Shown here: piece after piece, positions 48,093 to 60,000 of the stretch | How the letters are laid out: each line of letters begins with the position of its first letter | How positions within the stretch are numbered: position 1 is the first letter of the stretch | DNA from: Lampris incognitus | Taxonomy: Eukaryota; Chordata; Actinopteri; Lampriformes; Lampridae | Direction of reading: 5' to 3' | NCBI RefSeq assembly: GCF_029633865.1 | Contig: NC_079221.1 | Coordinates: 5,203,700 to 5,267,699, forward strand | DNA: 64,000 nucleotides | Program-made: the position numbers and the translations under genes | The notes under the pieces: generated by a model | Databases searched by the model: none | What the model saw: only the letters and a program-made list of their open reading frames with translations | Told to the model about the DNA's origin: nothing

Positions 48093-51000
48093 TAAACACA
48101 CCTAGGGACCACTTAGTACGGCCGATTCGCCTGACCTACATGTCTTTGGACTGTTGGAGGAAACCGGAGCACTCGGAGGAAACCCACGCAGACACGGGGA
48201 TAACATGCAAACTCCACACTGAGGACGACCCCCAAGGTTGGAGTACCCCGGGGCTTGAACCCCGGACCGGACCTTCTTGCTGTGAGGCGGCCTCACAAAT
48301 GATACTCAAATACTTCAGACCTCATTTTGGGTGAATTTTAGGTAATATCATTAATTTCGACAACAAAATTATGTATCACAACACGACAATATAGCGATAA
48401 ACAACACAATTTGGCATCGTTAACGTCCAATAAATTTAATTCGGAAAAAACTCTATTGAAAGACACTAAACGATGATATTGAATTAGTGCCCTGCACTGA
48501 TTTGGCCCATTGTGAGCAAATAACTAATGTCACAGACTGCACCATACAAGCTTAATCATGCCGGTCATTCGTATCGTTAATGAAAGAGACATCTGTCATT
48601 TGTCTGGATTGAGTTGCTGGCGTCATCCAAGTTTACAGCAAACAGAAGCACCGAGGCACAGGGACGGAGGCATGCAAGAAGACGTCCTGCTAAGGGATTT
48701 AACCAAGAGTTTCAACACGTGGGGAACTCTTGCAAACAGGCCAAGGAGAGCAATGGATGAGACCCCAAGGCCGTTTTCCTGGCTGGAATCATACAAAGTA
48801 GACGTGTACTACAGTAGAGCAGGGACAGAGGGGGAAAGTAGGACACAGCTGGGAAGAACAAACCAGTAGATGTAACAAAGGCTGGTGCTCTGAGGGCGAC
48901 AGGTGTCCTTCGTCACAATGAAGAGGAGATAAAAATGAGCAGCCCTACAGAGGAGGAAATAACGATGCCCTGACCTCGTAGCTTCAAATCGACTGGCATT
49001 ATCTGAAGCCTTTTGCACGATTAAATACATTGATGTGTTGACACTTGTTTATATAATCCTTTCTGGGGGAAAAAAAAAGCTTCTAGGGTCAAGCTAAAGT
49101 GAGCACTATCGTCCTCTCAGCGGAAGGGACGATAACCATCTGCTGTGACTCAGTGACCAGGATGTAGGAAATGTGTACAGTTCATTCCACGTTAAGCTGA
49201 GGACAGCAGCAGCGGCACAGGGGTCCCGTGTGGTCTCTTTTCAAAGCCAGCCAGGCTAGCTCAGATCGCCACGTAGCTTAAACCAGATCACCGATTTCCT
49301 GAGGACTGCTGGATCACCATGAGTACTATTTCCACTGATGTGAGCCCTGAGAGGAAGAACAGGGCCATCCTACTAAACAGGAACACGAGCAGACCTCTGA
49401 TTTTAGGTTGCTGCAAAATCTTTATAAACGGCAAAATGACTTGACTTTAAGGATGATTTAGGACAGGCCTTGACATACAAAGGCTAAATTAGTGTGTTGC
49501 AAGCCTACATGGACTACACCCCAGCAGGGACTACATTTTTATCCTGAAGGAGGTTAGATTCAAGTGTGACTGCACTGAAATAACAGGGCATTTCCATACA
49601 TGGACAAGTTGTCTCTACATTCAGCCTAGTCCAGCATCCCGAGGCCTGATCCAATGCCCTTTGTATTATGAGCGCTCTGATCAGGATGTTGGAGAAAAGG
49701 TACAAATAACAAATCATCTTGTTTTGATTTTTCCTGTTTGCTTATCTTTGGTCAATTTACTCTCTGGACAAGCACATATGTAGCACCAACGGGAAACCTG
49801 ATATAAAATGTACCTTGAACGGATATGTGTACAAATAAACAAATGCTTGTACTGATAAAATGGGTATGGTGAAATGTCACATTCCCAATACCACATCATC
49901 AGTAGCATAAAAACGCAATGCAACATACTCCTTGGTGGCATAATGTTGATGGGCTTGCATTTATTACCTTGCAGAATTCACTCCTATCTATCAAAGCAGA
50001 ACGGTAGTCAAGTATTTCTAGTGCCAATGGTCATGTTATTACCATGTTGTTAGCATGCTATTAGTATGTTATTACCAAATGATAGCATAGGGCTGCTTAT
50101 TGCAAACATGCATTTTACTCTCGCCATACTGCAAACTCAAGATGCACACAAAAATGGACTCCACAGAGGATCAACGAGCTGTGATGTGGTCTTGTACATG
50201 GCCATGCCCTGCCGTGGCTAGCCAACAGACTATTCCTTGTCCCTACGACAGAGATTAAAGGTTATGGTTTCCAATTGCGCCTGAGATATCGAGAGGGGCC
50301 ACAAACGGCTGAAGAGGATTAAACCTCCTGAGAGCTGGCAGACTTTACTGAAAGTCAAATAAATAAATGAATGAATGTGGTAACGGTATAGGGTTAGAAT
50401 CCTGCAGCGAGTAGTTATGATGTAACCCAGTAAACATTTCCACTCCAGGCAGCTGAGGCTGAAGTCGAGATCCTACAGCATGCCGAGACATGAGGAATCA
50501 GCCACAAGCTGACCTCCTCCTCCGTGTCTGTCTTTCTGTCCCCTCACTGTAGACTTTGGCCCCAATCCAGAAAAAGTGCAGATTATCAGTTTCCTGGCCA
50601 ACTCCAAACTAAAGATTTTTCTGTTATACACGGGAGTCTGCACGGTTTGTCAAAATGCTACGATTATTTCCACTTCCAAGATATCCAGGTGACATTTTGC
50701 CCCATGTGTGTATCTGAGAGGAATCGTGTTCAGCTGTCTAACAAACACAGCGGCTGCAAGTATTGATTTAGGGGACATGTGGGATCCTCTCCCAAGATGA
50801 TTCCCAAACTAAATGCCAGAGATTAAAGACTGCTGGATTACACACACTACTGCAGCTCTGTGGTAAAGGCAGGAATGCTATTCAGGAGGCCTCTCCCCTT
50901 CACAACACAAATGAATCCTCCCTCCTTCTTTTCATACTACAACATGCGTCTACCCTGACTCCACCACCCTGTGCCATTCACCATAAACTCTCTAGTAGTC

Positions 51001-54000
51001 TTTCTTAACTTGACAGATTAACACATTAGCTGTAAAACACAGGGACAATGCCATCGGCACAAAGCACTTCAGATTAAAACCTTTTTTTTCTTTTTAAATG
51101 GCAGACAGTTCAGTGGAGGCATGTTTACCCTGCGTACATCGTTTAAAAGCTAAACTTAATACATCTCTGAACAATGAGGAACTTTTCATACGACCGAACA
51201 AATTCATCGGGTTGCAATTTAGCAGGCAGCTAAAAAACATATCCATAAAACTAGAGCAGACAGACTTTCCACTTAGGAGGAAAAAGCACTTTTATTTTTG
51301 ACTTTGGAGGCTGTCATAATTAAGTCCAGAGAATGTAGGCTAACAGAAAATGGGGGTACAGTGATGCATGCAGGGCCTGCGATGAACTTGCAGTGGTGCA
51401 GCAGCAGCGGTTAGGCTTGGCTTCTCACACACACACACACACACACCCCGCCCCCCCCGGTCCGACTTTCCTGTTGCCATGGACTCTTTCAGCTTTTCCG
51501 AACAATGTTCTTTTTCTCCGCTGAAATCTAATCACTCGAGCAGTGTCTTCCTTACTAGAGAGACAGAAATCAATCTCTTTATTAGGCCCCTGAAATACAC
51601 AAAGCTCACTGTTGTTATCGCCATTCACAGTTACCAGGCCAAACACCCATTTTCCTTTATCGCCCTGTACACGTCTGCTTTGACTGGCAAGTTATGCCAT
51701 TGGCTAAAACCTAAAAACACAAATTTCAATGGGGGGGGGGGGGGAATGCTTATCCACTACAAGTAATTCAGAGCAACCAAGAACGGGGTTTACTTTCCCT
51801 TCCACTAGACTTACGATAAGGTTGTTTAACGCATTCTTTTTATTGAACAATCATAAATTGTTAACGAAGTGGAAGAGGTTGTGATGTGGGTTGGTAGACC
51901 ATCGGGCCATCTGCTTCATATTCCCATTTTCTTCATGGCTCGTGAAAACTCTGGCGCCCACCACACTCGGGCTTGACAATTAATTTTCACTCACCATGGC
52001 TGCCCTCTGCATGCGCACTCACATGCAGCGATGTGCCCACACCCAAATTGAACTCGCCCTCCTTCTCCAAAAAAAAAAAAAAAAAAGGGAACGAAAAAGA
52101 CAGAAAAAAAACACCAGTGTGGGAAATGAGTCAGCAGCTGGGAGGAAAGTGAACCAGAGAAACCCCTGCCAGTGTACCACAGCCAGAGGTCGACCACTAG
52201 ATTGGGGAGCTTGTAATGTAAGCAGCCCTACAAAAGGCAGCAAATGAAAACACACTGTGAGAGCGAGCCGGGGACAGGGGTGGAGGCCTGGTAAAGATCA
52301 GAGAGTAATTAGGAAAGAAAGCGTGGCGCTCAGTTTTCCAGCCCTAAACAGATAGATCAGAGGAGTGAAAGCATGTCCAGTACTACGCATTGCCTCAAGA
52401 AATATTATCGTTTCGTGTGGCGCACGTTGGCCGGTTCAACCTGTAACTCTGACCGTCGATCTGTGAGCTACGGTGACGTGGACCGAGAGTGTGGGATTCC
52501 GTCACGGAATCAGATATCCAAAATGGTGCAGACAGATACTGGTTTGGCAGGGCTGTTTGCAAATGGCCTACGAGAGCTGCCGCTGTTGTCCTGCAAAGGG
52601 TAGCAGAAAACTTTCCGACACGTCAGACAACTGGCGTTACGTTTGACGGAAAAGGCACCAAATGCAGAATGCACCCAGCGATGTGCTTATTAGTAATCAC
52701 ATAATGAAGCAGTTGAAGGCAGTCACAATCGGTCAGACATTCTACTCATGCCAAGCTGTTTAATGACCAGCATTGAGCTGACTGCATTAGTATTCTGTCC
52801 CATCTTTCCAGACAGTTCCTCCATGAGCCCAGGTGCCTGGAAGGAGCCCAATTCTTGCTAGGGCCTCACTTCTGACTGGATGAGGGTGGAGTCTTGTCAG
52901 ACACATTCCACTGGCCACCAAAAGATCCAACTCAGATAGGAAATGGAAAGCATAACACCATGTGGAGAGATGGGTAGCGACTCCGGGGACTTACTTAGTT
53001 GAGGCAGTGTAGCAATTAAGCCTTTTCCAAATGGAAAACATGGATCACGCTGTCATGTTTGAATTTAGGTTGCCATTAAAACAATTTTTTTTAAAAAACC
53101 CTGAGTATGTTGTACCATTTGCATCCAAAAAAATACATTTCAGGACTGCCCTATGGCAGAATGGTGCACGCCCCTTTTACTTTCCAGCAGAGGTGGGACC
53201 GAGTCATTGTTTGCCAAGTCACAAGTAATTCTCAAGTCTTGGCACTCAAGTCAAGTGTCAAGTCAAAACGAGAAAGCCCCAAGTCAAGATTTACAAGTCC
53301 CAAGTCAAGTTCCAAGTCCTAAGCTTTGAGCTTCAAGTCTTAAGCAAGTCATTATGCACTCTACGTCAAATTTAACACCATATCAAAATTCACAACAAAG
53401 TAATTTAATATAGGTATAAATCTATGCAACTCATGAACGCTTTTTACTTATAACAGGTTTATTCAAAGTGGATCTGTAATCATGGAAATGAGGAGTTTAT
53501 TGGCCACACTATTTGTAAAAGCACATTTGTCTCTGGGTTTGGAGAAGGTACCGAGTCTTTCAAGTCAAAAGGCTCAAGTCCAGTTGAAGTCATTAGTTAT
53601 TGGTGTTAATGTCCAAGTCGAGTTACAAGTCTTTTTCAGTTTGTAAAGTCAAGTCTAAAGTAATCAAATTTGTGACTTGAGTCTGACTCAAGTCCAAGTC
53701 ATGTGACTTGAGTCCACGCCTCTGCTGTCCAGGATTGACAGGAAAATGAGCAAGGAGGAGCAGGACAGACTTGTCCCTATTGGAAAACATGATTACAGAC
53801 AAAGAAATTGGTCCTCAGTTTTAAAACATAATGGAAATATAAGACAGCCGGGTGATCTGAAAGTTAGACTGACTGTCCTTCAACCAGCACACAACCAGCA
53901 GAAGTGTCCTTGAGTGTAACACTGAGCCCCCGATCACAGATTCAATAAGTTGCTCTGGAAAGGAGCAGCAGCTCAAAAACGACTAAATTATTAAAATGAT

Positions 54001-57000
54001 AAAATCTCTAGTAGGCATAATTCACCATCTTGCTCCAAGGCAAAGAAAGCAGGGGGGGGGGTGTTTGGAGAATGTTAGTTACCTCTTGAACCCTCATCCC
54101 GGTCACAGCATTAATGATTAGCAACTGTTCTCTACCTGTCACACATGTATTGTCTACATAGACAAATCAGCAGGTATATTGCAGGGATATAGCAAGCTAA
54201 CTGACAAAGCAAAAAAAGAGGTAGCCTAATTGTTTGTACAGTCATGTCAACAATAGCGGCGGTTAAATTATGTGTAGTGTAAACAAAGCCGAAGGAGCGC
54301 GAGATCCTTTGAGTTTAAATAAATACTCCAGCTCTTAGCCACACCCTGCGAGTTAGTTGAGAAAGGACAATCACCATATTTGCTTGACTGAGAACTGTCG
54401 GTTGTGCTTCCTGTGACAGCTCGGTGGGGGTGGGGCAAAAGCAGCAGGTGCAGATCCGGGTTCCCACCATTTTCTTTTCTTTCATGATTAACTGGTTCTC
54501 GGCTCCCGTTCCAAAAGGCCTCACATGCCGAGTGGCAGCACTATAACAACCGGGGCCAATTGCCCTAGACGGCAGATCCACTGCCCAAAAGTCTCAAAAC
54601 GACAAACTACATCCCTGAACAGAATAATACACCTACAACAGGGAGGGGGTTAGCGCTATAATTCTTGACTTGCAGCTGCACTATAGGTCTCAAGGTGAGT
54701 ATAAATTACAGCAAGCACAGATTACTAGGTACACATGACCTGCGGTTTAAAGTTTAGACATATTTTGAATGTCACGCCACTTTTTCCCCGGGTTAGGACA
54801 CGCCCAGAAAGAAAAATATTTCTAACCTTGCAGGCCAGGCTTTCTTTTTGTTTTCCTGCAGCTTCAGCGTGAACGATTTCTTTACCAGTAAGGTGAAAGG
54901 AAAGCACAGATTTCAACATTGGTGCAACAGCTATACTACAGTATGCCCAGGTGGAGTGGTACCTACACTGCCCAGTATCAATGTACGAGCTTGAGTATCC
55001 TGGTGCAAAAGTCTAAAATACTAACAATGTGTAATATAATTGCGTGAAATAACAGTAATCTGTCAAAAAAAAAGAAAAGAAAAGAAAAAAGAAAATGTGA
55101 ACATTAACAGTTATGACACAGCTTTAGTATTTTTGCTGCAGTGGAACAAATAGTCTAGGAGCTCATTAAATTTCAGTGAAGTAATTACGAGTCATTAACA
55201 TCCATTATTCAGCTCGGTATGAGACCCTGTCCGGGGATGGAATTAAGACCCATCAAGTCAGCCTGCAACAATCCCAGCAGCCTCATAAGCCAAGTTAGTC
55301 TTTTCAACCGTGATAAGGGTAATACACACTGAGAATGGACGTCTCCGGTAGTTTACAAAGAGGACCTTTCTTCCTCACAGGACACCTCCTCTGTCCTGAC
55401 TCAGGTTACTAAAGGACCTAATCCTGTTGGAGGCAGAGGCACAAAGCACTTCCTCTTTTAGTCAGCAACAGACTCAAGGGTGCTCAGTCACAGTGCCAGC
55501 TCAGACTAGCAGACTGTGAAGAATGAGGTAGAGCTAGTGGGAAACTTTTGCTTAAGACAGGCCTCAGGTAGAACTTTGGGTCGAGGGATATTCTGGTGAC
55601 TCGGTCTATGCTAACACACGTACCAAAATGCTCAACTCAACTTGGATGCTTTCAAATCCAAGCTGGTGACACGTCATCACATCCAGCTCTGGCCTCTTTT
55701 CAGTGTGTTCACCTGGCCTTTCAAGAAAGCTGGCTGACTGAATGAGTGAATGGATAACCTGAAGCTGGCATCTTACGCTGGTCACTGATCACCATACCCT
55801 CATCACACTGTGAAAAAAGTATTTACATTTATCTGTAAGCTTCTTCTGGAAACATCCCTGAGTATTCTCACGGCAATCCGGCAGTAGCCGTGGCAGCAAT
55901 ATGGAAAATAATATGATAATCATAGTTTTACACAGTATCATTAATATATCATATCTAGTTACATATGCAAATATCCAGCTGAAGTTCATCACATTGAACT
56001 GTTTAGTAATGTAAAGTATAACATCAAACCAAAACTACTTCTCAAATAATACTGCCTAGAATATTTGTGAGAAATTTCAGGTTATATATTCTTGTTGTCA
56101 TTAATTTAGACAATGAAATTGTTTTTCACAACAAATATCTGAATTACATCTCAAAACAATACCATGGAAAAACAATAAATGGTAATATCTGATTACTGCC
56201 CAGCCCTATCGAGCAGTAGGGAGGCGTTGAAAACAGGGAGAACATCCTTCAACCAGAAGGCCTGCATGCTTCTTGACTGCTGAAGTGTTCTTGAGCAAGG
56301 CAATGAAACAACACCAGTTTGGGGGGGGGGGGTATCTGCGCTCTATAGCTGACCCTGAGCTCTGACTTGCCAGCAGAGAGGATTATGGGAAAAGAGTTTT
56401 TTTCCTCTTTGGCGAATCAATATAAGAGTTTCTCTAGCCACCTTCACTTCAGTGTCACCTTACAGACTTCGAAACCTGGACTAAGACTACGTTTTATTAC
56501 ATAGCACAGACCAAATAAAGTCTACAAAACAGACTTGCAGCAAACGAGTAGGCTATGGAAAAGCTGAAATTCAGCATTATTCTCTCTTAACTGGACTTAT
56601 ATTCAGCCCTCAACAAACCGATAACCATAGGCCTCATCTCAGCCATACATCATTGATATTTTAGCAGTTTTGGTTCTAACTGTGGAAACCACCCACAAAT
56701 AAAAAAAGTTACTCTTACATTGATCAGTCTTTTGTTTGATTAAAAGATAACACAATATGGACGCCACACTTCCGCCAAAGTTAATTTCCCTCGACCAGAG
56801 CTTAAGTGTTTAACACGATTCCTTAAATACTATCCCCTTGTAACTGTTACTATGATTAACATGTGAACTGTCACCGACAAGAGACCCAGTCTAACATATT
56901 GTTGTTAACCATAAAGCTGGCTTTATCTCCCGTCAGTGCTCAGCCAGGGGCCGAGACAGAGGCCTGCACACTGTTGTTTGTGTCCCCCTCCAGGTCAGCT

Positions 57001-60000
57001 TCTGGTACCCTCTCCCAGGACCCCCTGCCGGGCTGTGGACTAGCAGGGCTGAGGGAGTGGATCCACACCCTGAGATAACAGCACATTTTAAAGGCCTTGG
57101 ATAAACATTTCAGCTTTTTCCAACTGTGGAAGTCCCTGAAGTGATTTGTTTTTCCCCTGTTGTGACAAAATGATGATTAGATATGCTGATAACTCGAGAT
57201 ATCCGCCACCAACCTCCATTCCCATCACACCCCATCAAAACAGCCCATGTTGAAGTTCAAAGCGCTGCATGTGTGGCAGCGCCTGATCAAACAAACGGTA
57301 TTCCATACAGCAAAGTGAGTATCGGACACAAAGCAGATTTGCAGTATGTTTGCACCCTATGCGCAGACACAACAAAGACATTGTGAATGAATTCTCAGAG
57401 AATGGCTTCGTTTTCCCAAAAGGGATCGGCATCCTTCCGAGAAATAAGAGATGATGAAGTCAAGAATCTCCTAGCCATAATCAGTTAACTTTGCCATGGT
57501 TTCTGAATGAGATCATAAAAGCAAATGACACCTAAACCTCATACCCTCAACTGCCAGAAGTGAAAAGTCCCTACATGTTCAGAGGCATGCATGGTTGATT
57601 CACCAGTAAAAAGGAGGAGCAACCTCTCTAAAGGAGTAAAACCAGGAATCCACTGTGGTGGCCATGTTTACTTACAGTAGAGTACAGTGAAGGCTCCACT
57701 CGACACACACTTGTCATTTAGCTGCAGTTCATTCAAGTTGAAGCCTTCGCACAACGTCAACAATATTTCCAAAAATACATTCATACAATACATACATTAC
57801 AGCATTCCTAACCAGCATCCCCAAAACAGTTTCATCTTCCCTGATCTCAGTCAGGGTTAAAGTGTTGTTGTTGGAGGCAGGTCCTTCTAACTACCAGCTG
57901 TCACCTTGCAATGCCTTGATAACATGTTTATGTCCCATATAGTTTTGGTTTCTAAAGTGTGACAAAGCTTGTCTGATGATACAGTAGAGCAGTCGTGAGG
58001 TCAACACGCACAAGAAAAGTATTTATTTTGAACCTGAAACCAATTTGTCTTGTGGACAAATTTGAAAAAAACTGTCTCATGTCTACAAGGAAATACCTGC
58101 AATAAACAAAGTTGCTTGATGAGTTAGCAGCTCATGTCCAGCCTTGCGCAGTATGTTTTAGGCCCTGGGGAAAGCGGCAATTGTTCAAAGCCAAACAACA
58201 TAACAATGAAAATTACTGTACTTACCAGAATGGATTCTGTGGAGAACTGGATTTTCCTCCGTGGAGGTGGGTCCTCCTCATCTGACAGTCCAGGGGCCTC
58301 ATCATATTCATCCTCGTAATCCCTATAACTCTGTGCCTCCTCCTCCTCCTCTAGTTGATACTCTCCTTCCTCTTCCTCCTCTTCCCTGAGGACCTGATCT
58401 ACATCTCTGTCATCCACAAACGCTGCATTCTCAATGCCATACACCACCGGAGAGGCCCTGTCCCTTATGCCCTGGCCCACCTGCTCACTCTCTTCTTCAG
58501 CAACATCCTCATCTTCCTCGTGATTCTCTGTACCACTTTGACCTGCAAATAAACTCTCCTTCTCCTGTGTCTGCCCAGATAGCTTCCTGCCTTCCGTGAC
58601 TCTACTTGCATCTGCTTTCTCCACTGTAGTTTGTGTCTCTTTAGCCTCATCTCTAGCAATGGCATGCTGTGCAGGGCTTCCATTTTGTTTCTCTGGTGGG
58701 AGGTTTCTCTTTAGACCTTTAGTGAGTTCTTTGGGGCTTTGTACATTCAGCTCCTCAAACACGCAATCTCGAACATTCTCGTCTTCATTTTCCTCACTCT
58801 CTGATGACTCATTCTGGACCACAACTAGTTCTGCCCGGACCATGCTCACCCCCCTGGAGTCCAGTGATGAGCCCTGGTTGGCAGGCTTATCTCTGGTAGG
58901 GCCATGTGCTGTTTGCCCACCACTCTTGGCACTCTCACAATGTTTTGCCCTGTTGGTGCTTTGAAAATTACAGCCCAATGGAAGGGACTGCTTCACATCC
59001 CTTTGGGGCGAGCTACAGAGCTTGACTCCCTCTCCACTGACAGATGGTCTACCAAAGCCATCACAAGATGAGGAGCGCTTGTAGCTCTGGCTGACTGGGG
59101 GGGTTTGCTCTGCTGAGAGGGATTTGTGCGTTGCATCAGTTGTTGGAGAGGTGGCTTTGTACGCTGCATTAGTATATGGGAAAGTTGGTTTGGGAGTCAC
59201 TGTGGTCACAGGGGATGATGGTTTGTTTATGGCATAGGTGCTTGGGGATGTTGATTTGTTAGTGGCATCAGTTAGTAGTGAAGAGGGGCTTTTAGTGGCT
59301 TCCTTAGAAGAAGAAGTGGGTTTGTGGGGGCTGTCCCTTGTTGGGGAAGTGAGCTGGGTATGTTCAGATGGAGTGCATGCTTTAGCAGAGGCCAATGCAC
59401 CTTTTGCATTTGCTCTGTCAGCCTCTTCAGTGTCACTGCCTGCCATGAAGTTCTCCAGCCTCCTGGAGATGGGTCCAGCATTGAGTGACACCCTGGATAC
59501 ATTTTTTTTCTCCTCAACTTCAGTCTTCTCCTCTGGTCGACTTTTAACTGTTATATGAGACTGCTCTGATTTGGTGTTTGTTTCAGTGGATCCTGACACC
59601 CTCCTTGTTGTCTTCCCCTCGTCAGAAGCACTACCAAGGGACATGCGGCTCACTGCTCTACTAGAATGCTTTTCAGCTCCAGGCTGCTCTTTGATGCCCC
59701 TTTCAAACAGCTTTCTCGTAACAGAAAACTTCTCAGCCAAAGCTGCTTTGTCTATCTCAACTTCTTCTCCCTTGGGCGATTTATCCAAATTGAGCAATTC
59801 TGGGCTTGCGGGACTGCTGAAGTTCGCTTTGTGCGTGCTGCCTGAAAATTGTACTTTTGATGGGGACACTTGGGAAACATCAGATTTTAAAGCTGTTTTC
59901 ACTTCCTGGCCCTCTTGTTGTTGGCCGTCCATTTGCAGGAAAATGTTCTTTATCTTGTTCACTCGATTCCCAAAAGGCCTCCCCCTCGAGTCCTCCCGAG

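Larger units (their letters stand above)
47455..48500. mobile_element. AT-rich DNA-element relic carrying two nested retroinsertions
   Basis: The outer sequence (AGGTTCATCACATTTAACCG, TAATCTCAAACCAAAACTAG) is homologous to 55898-56212. It is split by a LINE 3' stump and a SINE family A copy. Lies in intron 1 of the neurabin-like gene. Confidence 0.6.
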
